Assembly (NCBI GenBank): GCA_002390455.1
Contig: DGPN01000047.1
Coordinates: forward strand, 31,984-95,983
Reading direction: 5' to 3'
Source: Flavobacteriaceae bacterium UBA4439
GTDB taxonomy: Bacteria > Bacteroidota > Bacteroidia > Flavobacteriales > Flavobacteriaceae
DNA length: 64,000 bases
How positions within the stretch are numbered: the first letter of the stretch is position 1; the number at the start of each line of letters is the position of its first letter. Below the pieces are notes generated by a model. That model was not told the origin of the DNA and did not search any database. It saw only the letters and a list, made by a program, of their open reading frames with translations. The translations under genes and the position numbers were made by a program. This document shows positions 56,544-64,000 of this stretch, one piece after another.

Positions 56544-57747
56544 GTTAAAGAAATTAGGTCCAGGTTTGCTTTTTGCAGGAGCAGCCATAGGGGTATCTCA
56601 CTTGGTACAATCTACCCGAGCTGGTGCAGATTTTGGATGGGGGCTGATATGGGTACTGCTCTTGGTCAACCTTTTCAAATATCCCTTTTTTCAGTTTGGA
56701 CCCCGTTATGCTTTGGCCACTGGAGAAAGTTTACTAGATGGGTATTACAAACTGGGAAAAATTTATTTGTGGATCTATTTTTTTCTCAATATGGCCACCA
56801 TGTTTACCATCCAGACTGCTGTTACCATTGTCACAGCAGGATTGGCTTCCAACCTCTTTGATGTCGATACCGAAATCATATATTGGAGTATAGGTGTAAC
56901 AGCGGTCTGTTATAGCATATTGTTAATCGGTCGCTACCAACTTTTGGATAAAGTAATCAAAGCCATTGTGTTGGTTCTTACCATAAGCAGTATACTGGCT
57001 CTAATGATTGCCTCCTCAAAAGGCAATGCTTCCCTTGAATTTACGCAAGTATTTCCCGAGGGAGCTGGATTGTTGTTTGTCATCGCTTTTATGGGTTGGA
57101 TGCCTGCCCCCATGGACATTTCTATTTGGCATTCCATTTGGGTGTTAGAAAAAAAGAATGACCTGAAAAACAAACTATCCCTTAAAGAAGGTCTTTTTGA
57201 TTTTAATATTGGCTACCTGACGACGGTTGTTTTGGGGGTTTGTTTTGTAGGCTTAGGAGCGCTTGTTATGTTTGGCTCTGGTCTCGAATTCTCCAATAAA
57301 GGGAATGAATTTGCAGGCCAATTGATCGAACTTTATACCTCAAACTTGGGTGAAAATTGGTATAGTGTAATTGCCGTTGCCGCCTTGACTACTATGATCA
57401 GCACCACCATTACCACTCTAGATGCCTCTCCAAGAGCTATGTCTAAAACCGTACAATTGCTCTTTCAACAAAAAAACAAAGATTATTATATGCTTTGGAT
57501 CACCATTCTGGCATTGGGAACTTGCTTGATCTTTCTTTTTTTACTTTCCGAAATGGGACTTTTGGTTCAAATTGCTACTGTTTTGTCATTCATCACTGCC
57601 CCTTTTTACGCCATCCTCAATTATCGTTTGATCACCAGTAAGCATATGCCCACCAAGGATCACCCCTCTCAAAAAATTAAAATTCTTAGTCTTTTGGGAA
57701 TCATTTTCTTGATCGGCTTTACTGGAGTTTACCTTTTGAGTCTCTAA
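56533..57747 (+). CDS. NRAMP-family transporter lacking canonical metal motifs
   Basis: 404 residues, about eleven membrane helices with the NRAMP/LeuT architecture. The family N-terminus LKKLGPGLLFAGAAIG is clear. Where metal transporters carry DPGN in helix 1, this one reads GVSH in IGVSHLVQSTRAGADFGW. In helix 6 the MPH motif is replaced by WMPAPMD. The substrate may therefore differ from Mn2+/Fe2+. The start overlaps the sigma gene, suggesting co-regulation. Confidence 0.85.
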   Translation: MLTRLKKLGPGLLFAGAAIGVSHLVQSTRAGADFGWGLIWVLLLVNLFKYPFFQFGPRYALATGESLLDGYYKLGKIYLWIYFFLNMATMFTIQTAVTIVTAGLASNLFDVDTEIIYWSIGVTAVCYSILLIGRYQLLDKVIKAIVLVLTISSILALMIASSKGNASLEFTQVFPEGAGLLFVIAFMGWMPAPMDISIWHSIWVLEKKNDLKNKLSLKEGLFDFNIGYLTTVVLGVCFVGLGALVMFGSGLEFSNKGNEFAGQLIELYTSNLGENWYSVIAVAALTTMISTTITTLDASPRAMSKTVQLLFQQKNKDYYMLWITILALGTCLIFLFLLSEMGLLVQIATVLSFITAPFYAILNYRLITSKHMPTKDHPSQKIKILSLLGIIFLIGFTGVYLLSL

Positions 57748-57765
57748 ATTTAGTTTGTATCTTTG
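57736..57765 (+). promoter_or_regulatory. Promoter of lipA
   Basis: TTG at 57736-57738 and TATCTTTG at 57758-57765, with 19 nt between, lie in and just after the 3' end of the NRAMP-like gene. The start would be about 57770, leaving a leader of roughly 10 nt before the TTG start codon of lipA. Confidence 0.65.
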
Positions 57766-57778
57766 AAAAAAATGTTTT

Positions 57779-58648
57779 TTGGAAATAGCAGAAAGGGAAA
57801 ATAAGGGCGTTGGCAAACCAAAATGGATCAGAGTAAAACTTCCTACAGGGAAAAAATACACCGAACTAAGAGGGCTTGTAGATCAATATAAACTCAATAC
57901 CATCTGTACTTCAGGTAGTTGTCCAAATATGGGTGAATGCTGGGCAGAGGGTACTGCTACCTTTATGATATTAGGAAACGTCTGCACCCGTTCTTGTGGA
58001 TTTTGTGGGGTCAAAACAGGAAGACCTGGAAATGTGGATTGGGAGGAACCAGAAAAGGTGGCACAATCCATTAAAATCATGAAAATTAAACATGCGGTAA
58101 TTACCTCCGTAGATCGGGATGATCTTAAAGATATGGGTTCTATCATCTGGAATGAAACGATCAAAGCTGTTCGCCGATTGAATCCCAATACCACTTTGGA
58201 AACCCTCATTCCTGATTTTCAAGGAAACAGAACCAATATCGATCGTATCATAGAAGCGGCTCCCGAAGTAGTTTCACACAATCTCGAAACCGTAAGACGA
58301 TTGACCAGAGAGGTGAGGGTTCAAGCCAAATACGACCAGAGTTTAGAAGTCTTGAAATACCTCAAACAAATGGGGGTCAATCGTACCAAATCCGGGATTA
58401 TGTTAGGTCTAGGAGAAAAGGAAGAAGAAGTTTATGAAACCTTACATGATCTTAGGAATGCATCTGTAGAAGTCGTAACCATTGGTCAATACCTTCAACC
58501 CAGTAAAAAACATTTACCCGTAAAATCTTTCATTTCACCCGAAACCTTTGAAAAATACGGAGCAGTTGCTAAAGATTTAGGTTTTAGACATGTTGAAAGT
58601 GGGCCTTTGGTTCGTTCATCTTACAAGGCACACAAACACTTGAACTAG
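57779..58648 (+). CDS. lipA: Lipoyl synthase
   Basis: 289 residues. The auxiliary cluster motif CTSGSCPNMGEC and the radical SAM motif CTRSCGFC are intact, and the C-terminal RSSYKAHK carries the conserved Ser. It inserts sulfur into octanoyl-lipoate domains, such as those of pyruvate dehydrogenase. The in-frame start is TTG 57779. An ATG at 57772 is out of frame by one base in a T6 run, so either TTG is used or the run is mis-called. Confidence 0.95.
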   Translation: MEIAERENKGVGKPKWIRVKLPTGKKYTELRGLVDQYKLNTICTSGSCPNMGECWAEGTATFMILGNVCTRSCGFCGVKTGRPGNVDWEEPEKVAQSIKIMKIKHAVITSVDRDDLKDMGSIIWNETIKAVRRLNPNTTLETLIPDFQGNRTNIDRIIEAAPEVVSHNLETVRRLTREVRVQAKYDQSLEVLKYLKQMGVNRTKSGIMLGLGEKEEEVYETLHDLRNASVEVVTIGQYLQPSKKHLPVKSFISPETFEKYGAVAKDLGFRHVESGPLVRSSYKAHKHLN

Positions 58649-59649
58649 AGTCCTTTGATCATCTTTTCAAAAAACTGTTGCTCTTCCTTAAAAACAAAAT
58701 CAAGTTCAATTCTAAGACAATACAGACTGTTGTTGTCTAATACTTTTTCGAGTTTGGCATAATCCTTTTCAGTCGTCACAATTATTTTTCCTCTTGCACG
58801 CTCATTTATCCTCTCCGCATCAGCCAGCGAATAAGCATGATGATCTTTAAACTTGAGATGATCAAAAGATCCATATTGTTTTTCTAAATATTCAACCAAA
58901 TGATGGGTATCCGCAATTCCTGTTACCAGCAAAAAGTCTTCGCCCTTCAATAAGGTCAAATCGAGCGTTTTTCCGTTTTGTGTTAGAAGCTTTGAATATT
59001 GAATCTTGGTGAAAAAAACGGGAACATTAATTTTGATATTTTTTAAAAACTCTTCTTTTTGTTCTATTGAAAATTCCTCTGGTGTTCTGGTAACCAACAA
59101 AATATCAGCCCGTTTGACTCCCGATCGGAATTCTCTTAAATCTCCAGCAGGAAAAACAAAATCCTTAAAATAGGGACGTTGGAATGATGAGGTCATGATC
59201 ATCAATTGAGGGCGTACCCATCGATGTTGCATCACATCATCGAGGATGATAAAATCAATAAGATTCGGCATTTTTGCCAACGCTTTCACCCCGATGGCTC
59301 TTTTTTCAGATACCGCAACAACCGTTTCGGGATACCGATTGAAAAACTGATAGGGTTCGTCTCCCAAAGTAGTAGGATTGTCCTTTGGCCCAGCAATGAC
59401 CAAACCCTTGGTTTTTCTTCCATAACCTCTACTCAATGAAGCGATTCGAAAATCTTTCAATGTTTTGATGAGATACATGACCACTACCGATTTTCCTGTC
59501 CCACCCATGGCCAAGTTCCCCACTCCAATAGACTTTATAGAAGTGTTTTCACAGCGCAGTATTCCCCAATCAAAAAGCTTGTTCCTTATGGCCATAATAC
59601 AACCGTAGAGAATTCCGAGTGGAAAAAGAAGTAAGCGTGCTTTTTTCAA
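58645..59649 (-). CDS. lpxK: Tetraacyldisaccharide 4'-kinase
   Basis: 334 residues from TTG 59649. The N-terminal membrane segment is LLLFPLGILYGCIMAIRNKLFDWGIL, and the P-loop is VGNLAMGGTGKSVVV. LSRGYGRKTKG, GDEPYQF and FIILDDVMQHR are LpxK landmarks. An in-frame ATG at 59751 was rejected: a TAAATTTG -7 box at 59674-59667 lies inside that longer frame and fits a start at 59649. It phosphorylates lipid A precursor at the inner membrane. Confidence 0.9.
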   Translation of the reverse strand: MKKARLLLFPLGILYGCIMAIRNKLFDWGILRCENTSIKSIGVGNLAMGGTGKSVVVMYLIKTLKDFRIASLSRGYGRKTKGLVIAGPKDNPTTLGDEPYQFFNRYPETVVAVSEKRAIGVKALAKMPNLIDFIILDDVMQHRWVRPQLMIMTSSFQRPYFKDFVFPAGDLREFRSGVKRADILLVTRTPEEFSIEQKEEFLKNIKINVPVFFTKIQYSKLLTQNGKTLDLTLLKGEDFLLVTGIADTHHLVEYLEKQYGSFDHLKFKDHHAYSLADAERINERARGKIIVTTEKDYAKLEKVLDNNSLYCLRIELDFVFKEEQQFFEKMIKGL

Positions 59650-59755
59650 TTGATTGATAACTCTGTCAAATTTAGTAAATCCTGATTGTAAATGTAAAAA
59701 GATGGTTTTCCTCTCCCAGAAAGATAATATTATATTTGCAATGAATAGCATTAAG

Positions 59756-60868
59756 ATGAAGATTCAGGAAATACTATCCATACTGGAACAATGGGCACCG
59801 ACCACCTATGCAGAAGATTTTGACAATGTAGGTTTACTGATTGGAAAGGCAGAAACTGAATGTACAGGAATACTGATTACACACGACGTATTGGAAAATG
59901 TAGTCGATGAGGCAGTGGTCAAAAAATACAATTTCATTGTTTGCTTTCATCCTATTATTTTTTCGGGCTTAAAAAATTTAACGGGAAAAACCTATGTGGA
60001 GCGTGTTGTGGCCAAAGCGATTAAAAACGATATTGCCATTTATGCAATTCATACCGCTTTGGACAACCTCAAGAAAGGCGTAAGTTACACTTTGGCCAAT
60101 GCATTAGGACTAAGCGATATTCAGGTGCTGATTCCACAACAAAACACTTTAAAACAGTTGACTGTTTATGTTCCCAAGGAGAACGCATCTTCCCTTTTGG
60201 AGCAGCTCTATGAAGCCGGAGCAGGTGCTTTGGGCAATTATGACCAATGTAGCTTTGTGAATACGGGAACAGGATCATTCAGAGGGAATGAAAATACCCA
60301 ACCCCATATTGGAAAACCAATGATAAAGGAGGAGGTTGATGAAGTTCAACTCAACTTGGTTTTCCAGAAACACTTGGAACGAAAAATACTTCAAACCCTT
60401 TTTGAAAATCACCCATATGAAGCGGTTGCTTATGAACTTCACTCCCTTGACAATCAAAATTCGGAAATCGGAATGGGCAGTGTGGGAACGTTAAAAAAAG
60501 AAATGACTGAGGAGGAATTTTTGAAATGGGTAGGGCAAAAACTGGAAACAAAGTTCCTGAGGCACTCTGGATTCCTGGACAAAAAAATAAAAAAAGTAGC
60601 TGTGCTAGGAGGATCGGGAAGTTTTGCCATCACCAAAGCAAAACAAATCAAAGCCGATGCTCTGGTTACTGCAGACCTGAAATACCACGATTTTTTTCAA
60701 GCAGAAAATCAAATTCTTTTGGTCGATGGAGGACATTATGAGACAGAACGTTTCACAAAAAAATTGATACACGACCATCTTACCGAAAAATTGCCTAATT
60801 TTGCAATCGCTTTATCTAAATCGATAACCAACCCTGTAAAGTATTTTTCCGATGGCAAAAAAGAATGA
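59756..60868 (+). CDS. Nif3-like dinuclear metal centre protein
   Basis: 370 residues from ATG 59756. The N-terminal half has EILSILEQWAPTTYAEDFDNVGLLIG and VCFHPIIFSGLKNLTG with metal His, and the C-terminal half has GGSGSFAITKAKQIKADALVTADLKYHDFF and VDGGHYETER. An inserted PII-like domain of about 100 residues lies between (residues 130-230), the longer YqfO-type form. Function is unsettled. A -7 box TATATTTG (59731-59738) supports this start. The 3' end overlaps the next gene. Confidence 0.92.
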   Translation: MKIQEILSILEQWAPTTYAEDFDNVGLLIGKAETECTGILITHDVLENVVDEAVVKKYNFIVCFHPIIFSGLKNLTGKTYVERVVAKAIKNDIAIYAIHTALDNLKKGVSYTLANALGLSDIQVLIPQQNTLKQLTVYVPKENASSLLEQLYEAGAGALGNYDQCSFVNTGTGSFRGNENTQPHIGKPMIKEEVDEVQLNLVFQKHLERKILQTLFENHPYEAVAYELHSLDNQNSEIGMGSVGTLKKEMTEEEFLKWVGQKLETKFLRHSGFLDKKIKKVAVLGGSGSFAITKAKQIKADALVTADLKYHDFFQAENQILLVDGGHYETERFTKKLIHDHLTEKLPNFAIALSKSITNPVKYFSDGKKE

Positions 60869-61634
60869 GGTAACCGTAGAAGACAAACTAAGAGCTCTTT
60901 TCGATTTACAACTTATTGATTCTCGTGTAGACGAAATCCGAAATGTAAGAGGAGAATTACCTCTCGAAGTAGAAGATCTTGAAAACGAGATCGCAGGCTT
61001 GGAAAAAAGATTAGAAAACTTCAACCAAGAAGTGAGTGATTTTGATTTTCAAACCAAAGAACAAAAAAACAGCATAGAAGTTGCCAAGGAAGAATTCAAA
61101 AAATACGAAGAAAATCTAAAGAATGTTCGTAACAATAGAGAATACAACTCCATTGTAAAAGAACAAGAGTTTCAAGAACTCGAAATTCAATTGGCCGAAA
61201 AACGAATCAAAGAATTTGCCGCAAAAAAAGAGCTTAAACTTGAAGCCATTGGTCAGCTGGATGAAAAATTAAACGAGCGTAAAAAACATTTGAAAGCCAA
61301 AAAAGGAGAACTGGACGAAATCCTAAAGGAAACTGAAAAGGAAGAAGACCTACTGGGTAAAAAAGCCAAAGAGTTCCAAAGTAAAATTGAATCTCAACTT
61401 TTTGAGGCCTATCAGAAAATAAGAAAGAATGTTAAAAATGGTTTGGCTATAGTCGCCATCGAAAGAGGTGCTTCTGGTGGATCATACTTTACCATTCCCC
61501 CACAGATTCAAATGGAAATCGCTTCTCGCCAAAAAATCATCACGGACGAACACAGTGGAAGAATTCTTGTTGATACCGAATTGGCCAAAGAAGAGCGGGA
61601 AAAAATGGAGGCCATTTTTTCCTCCAAAAAATAG
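60852..61634 (+). CDS. Zinc-ribbon-family coiled-coil protein without zinc ligands
   Basis: 260 residues. Residues 5-190 are charged coiled coil (LFDLQLIDSRVDEIRNVRG... then VRNNREYNSIVKEQEFQELE). The C-terminal part aligns with the C4 zinc ribbon of this family (ERGASGGSYFTIPPQIQ, ITDEHSGRILVDTELA), but all four cysteines are replaced: ASGGS for AxGGC-type and DEHSG for CxxCG. The gene overlaps the Nif3-like gene by 17 nt, a pairing common in many bacteria. Confidence 0.88.
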   Translation: MAKKNEVTVEDKLRALFDLQLIDSRVDEIRNVRGELPLEVEDLENEIAGLEKRLENFNQEVSDFDFQTKEQKNSIEVAKEEFKKYEENLKNVRNNREYNSIVKEQEFQELEIQLAEKRIKEFAAKKELKLEAIGQLDEKLNERKKHLKAKKGELDEILKETEKEEDLLGKKAKEFQSKIESQLFEAYQKIRKNVKNGLAIVAIERGASGGSYFTIPPQIQMEIASRQKIITDEHSGRILVDTELAKEEREKMEAIFSSKK

Positions 61635-61743
61635 TCTTTTAGGACCGAATCAACCTCCCTTTATTACTGAGTAATTTTGTTGGATTAGTCAACCTATACT
61701 TGCTCTTTCCCTATATTTTTTATCGCAGATTGTGGACGCTGAC

Positions 61744-62355
61744 TTATTTATCTCCCATCACGACCAATGTCCCTTCCCAACCTTCTTTTGCTCCCAAATG
61801 GAAATAAGAAACGTTTTTAAAACCTGCCGCTTTAAAATAATTAATCCAAGTATCTTTTGGAAATAACTGCATAATGGAGACACCACAATCCTCCTGCCAA
61901 GTGTGACAGCTTGTGTTCTCATAATAAAAATCTATGCCCATGATTAGTTTTCCTCCTGGATTGATCCAAGAATCAAAAATATTCTGAATCAATAAATCGG
62001 GCTTTTCCACATAATAAAAAACCTCCATGGAATGCACCACATCAAAAGTCATAGATGGAATCCAATGCCTAATATCCTGACAAAAATAATTACCAGTTTG
62101 ATCAATAGATTTGGCCTTAGCAATCATGTGTTCTGAACCGTCAACTCCAGCAGCATATTGGCATTCTGGATGGTTGACCAATTTTCGCACTACCCATCCA
62201 TTACCACAGCCTACGTCCAAAAAACTAAATTTTTTTTGATCGGTAATTGCAAGTTCAAGCATTGCTTTGACAGCATCAGCATGCCCCTTGGCCATAGGCT
62301 CGTCTCGGCCGGACAATGCCCATTCTCCAAAAACATTTATTGGCTCTTTTTTCAT
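61744..62355 (-). CDS. Class I SAM-dependent methyltransferase
   Basis: 203 residues from ATG 62355. The SAM motif is FLDVGCGNGWVVRKL, followed by AAGVDGSEHMIAKA and FDVVHSMEVFYYVEKPD. The core is a UbiE/Coq5-like small-molecule methyltransferase. The substrate is unknown. An in-frame ATG at 62418 would add only a hydrophobic tail and was rejected. Confidence 0.87.
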   Translation of the reverse strand: MKKEPINVFGEWALSGRDEPMAKGHADAVKAMLELAITDQKKFSFLDVGCGNGWVVRKLVNHPECQYAAGVDGSEHMIAKAKSIDQTGNYFCQDIRHWIPSMTFDVVHSMEVFYYVEKPDLLIQNIFDSWINPGGKLIMGIDFYYENTSCHTWQEDCGVSIMQLFPKDTWINYFKAAGFKNVSYFHLGAKEGWEGTLVVMGDK

Positions 62356-62600
62356 GTCAAACAAGATAAGTAAAAGTAAAATTAGGATTTCATCCGTTAA
62401 GAAATAAATCAATCTCAAACTTTTTAACTACAGCCCATAAGGACATCATCAATTTTAATAAAGACATAAGAGTCAGTTAATATGTGAATTGTAATCGATA
62501 AATCCCGGAAATAACACCAGCGATTATAATTGGTGTGAATACCCTCATTTAGATAGGTTTTAATGGGGTTTATAGAGCAGACAGCTGGGAGTTGAATAAA

Positions 62601-62627
62601 AAAATGCCCAAATTCTTGGGCATTTTT
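62601..62627 (-). terminator. Terminator of the aconitase gene
   Basis: On the minus strand AATGCCCAAG-AAT-TTGGGCATT forms a 9-10-bp hairpin followed by T5-6. It lies about 20 nt past the aconitase stop. The rest of 62419-62600 shows no gene. Confidence 0.8.
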
Positions 62628-62645
62628 TCTATGTTAAAAAGCACA

Positions 62646-64000
62646 CTATTGAGCTGCGTTCTGCTTTTTAATTAGGTTAAGGGCAGAACCCTCTTTAAAC
62701 CACTCAATTTGCTGTACATTATAAGTATGATTGGTTACTATGGTGTCTTTAGAACCATCGTTGTGTATCACTTCAATAGTTAATTGTTTTCCAGGTGCAA
62801 AATCCACCAAATCAATAAAGTTAAAGGTATCGTCTTCTTGTATTAAATCGTAATCCGATTCATTCGAAAAAGTAATCCCCAACATTCCTTGTTTTTTAAG
62901 GTTGGTCTCATGAATACGTGCAAAAGATTTTACCAAAACTACTTTTACCCCCAAGAAACGAGGTTCCATTGCGGCGTGCTCACGTGAAGATCCTTCCCCA
63001 TAGTTATGGTCACCTACAACTACAGTTTCAATACCCGCAGCTTTGTACTCACGCTGAGTATCGGGTACTCCACCGTATTCGCCCGTCAATTGGTTTTTGA
63101 CAAAGTTTGTTTTTTCATTAAATGCGTTCACTGCTCCAATCAAACAGTTGTTTGAGATGTTATCGAGGTGACCACGGAAACGCAACCAAGGACCAGCCAT
63201 AGAAATATGGTCGGTGGTACATTTACCGTGTGCTTTGATTAATAGTTTTGCTCCAGTTAGGTTTTCTCCATTCCATGGTTTGAAAGGGGTTAATAGCTGA
63301 AGACGCTCAGAAGTTTCACTTACTTTTATACTCACAGAAGAACCATCTTCTACAGGCGCTAGATAACCGTTTTCTTTTACGTCAAAACCTAATGGAGGAA
63401 GCTCCATTCCGGTTGGTGGATCAAGTTTTACTTCTTCACCATTTTGATTAATGAGCGTATCGTTAACGGGATCAAAATCCAATCGTCCAGAAATCGCTAC
63501 TGCAGCAACCATTTCGGGTGAAGCAACAAAAGCGTGGGTGTTGGGGTTCCCATCATTTCGCTTTGAGAAATTTCGGTTAAACGAGTGAATAATGGAATTC
63601 TTTTCTTGTTTGTCTGCTCCTTCTCTTGCCCATTGGCCAATACATGGTCCGCAAGCATTCGTAAAGATTTTAGCATTTAGATCTTCAAAAATGGTTAATA
63701 GACCATCGCGCTCTGCGGTATAACGTACTTGCTCTGAACCTGGGTTGATACCGAATTCCGCTTTGGTGACTAACTTTTTATCAACGGCTTGTTTTGCAAT
63801 AGAAGCAGCACGGGATAAATCTTCATAAGAGGAGTTGGTACACGAACCAATTAGTCCCCATTCTACTTTAAGAGGCCAGTCATTCTCTTTTGCTACAGTG
63901 CTCATATCTGTAACCGCAGTAGCTAAATCTGGTGTAAAAGGACCATTGATATGTGGCCCTAATGTATCTAAATCTATTTCGATGACTTGATCGAAATACT
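62646..64000 (-). CDS. acn: Aconitate hydratase, C-terminal part (gene continues beyond right edge)
   Basis: The frame stays open to the window edge, giving about 451 codons. Cluster-ligand motifs are [14 protein letters not shown] and [10 protein letters not shown]. The C-terminal swivel domain has [17 protein letters not shown] and [15 protein letters not shown]. It resembles the mitochondrial-type aconitase common in Bacteroidota. It isomerises citrate to isocitrate in the TCA cycle. The N-terminal part with the first domain lies outside the window. Confidence 0.95.
   Translation of the reverse strand, partial: YFDQVIEIDLDTLGPHINGPFTPDLATAVTDMSTVAKENDWPLKVEWGLIGSCTNSSYEDLSRAASIAKQAVDKKLVTKAEFGINPGSEQVRYTAERDGLLTIFEDLNAKIFTNACGPCIGQWAREGADKQEKNSIIHSFNRNFSKRNDGNPNTHAFVASPEMVAAVAISGRLDFDPVNDTLINQNGEEVKLDPPTGMELPPLGFDVKENGYLAPVEDGSSVSIKVSETSERLQLLTPFKPWNGENLTGAKLLIKAHGKCTTDHISMAGPWLRFRGHLDNISNNCLIGAVNAFNEKTNFVKNQLTGEYGGVPDTQREYKAAGIETVVVGDHNYGEGSSREHAAMEPRFLGVKVVLVKSFARIHETNLKKQGMLGITFSNESDYDLIQEDDTFNFIDLVDFAPGKQLTIEVIHNDGSKDTIVTNHTYNVQQIEWFKEGSALNLIKKQNAAQ

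Noticed and set aside
59650..59751. Longer LpxK start at ATG 59751
   Set aside because: A good -7 box lies inside the extension and it would overlap the divergent Nif3-like gene promoter. Homologues start near the first membrane helix.

Overview
The window reads as the chromosome of a flavobacterium (Bacteroidota, probably marine). The signs are type IX secretion and gliding genes (a PorP/SprF-like protein, a type B C-terminal sorting domain, a T9SS plug-domain protein, GldA), Na+-NQR, a two-gene methionine synthase, a DAHP synthase/chorismate mutase fusion, AT-rich intergenic DNA, and promoters of the Bacteroidota form TTG-N17..23-TAnnTTTG. Almost every gene is intact, and most of the window is core metabolism.

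Layout. 1-3.8 kb (minus): a surface cluster with a repeat-rich fibre-like protein that runs off the left edge, a frameshifted PorP/SprF gene and a T9SS cargo protein. 3.9-11.1 kb (minus): nqrABCDEF, a 117-codon companion and apbE, which flavinylates NqrB and NqrC. 11.2-16 kb: T9SS plug protein, apaG, rsmG, a desaturase and an aminotransferase. 16-20 kb (minus): the phenylalanine/tyrosine operon, preceded by a complete transcription attenuator with a Phe/Tyr-rich leader peptide. 20.4-22.4 kb: an oxidoreductase and gldA. 22.4-32.2 kb (minus): an eight-gene methionine/SAM operon (metK to metF) behind a SAM-II-type riboswitch. 32.4-44.4 kb: dNK, hppA, pdhB, a bifunctional nuclease, thyA, an aminotransferase, folA, fabD, a DegT aminotransferase, kdtA and alkaline phosphatase. 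44.4-51.5 kb: CotH-like and bestrophin-like genes, tRNA-Leu, a dipeptidase, hemW, ruvC and a DUF456 protein. 55.7-64 kb: an ECF sigma factor, an NRAMP relative, lipA, lpxK, a Nif3-like protein, a zinc-ribbon-family coiled coil, a methyltransferase and aconitase (off the right edge).

The stand-out region is 51.5-55.5 kb. A type II-C Cas9 homologue of about 1,139 codons (interrupted once by a one-base frameshift) keeps the bridge helix, the REC landmarks and the C-terminal WED/PI-like region. It has lost the catalytic residues of HNH (His to Tyr, Asp to Val, Asn to Ala) and of RuvC-III (His to Tyr, Asp to Lys). There is no cas1, no cas2 and no array. A compact tracrRNA-like gene is divergent from cas9, with a clear promoter, a 16-nt anti-repeat, a nexus hairpin and a UUCG-capped terminator. 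A single repeat-like sequence 86 nt past the cas9 stop can pair with that anti-repeat. A LuxR-type HTH gene lies directly upstream. This looks like a minimal, nuclease-dead, possibly regulatory RNA-guided locus, or a decaying CRISPR locus whose RNA-binding parts have outlasted its catalytic ones.

Two genes (porP and cas9) are each broken by one apparent missing base in a short homopolymer. Sequencing error must be excluded before either is called a pseudogene.
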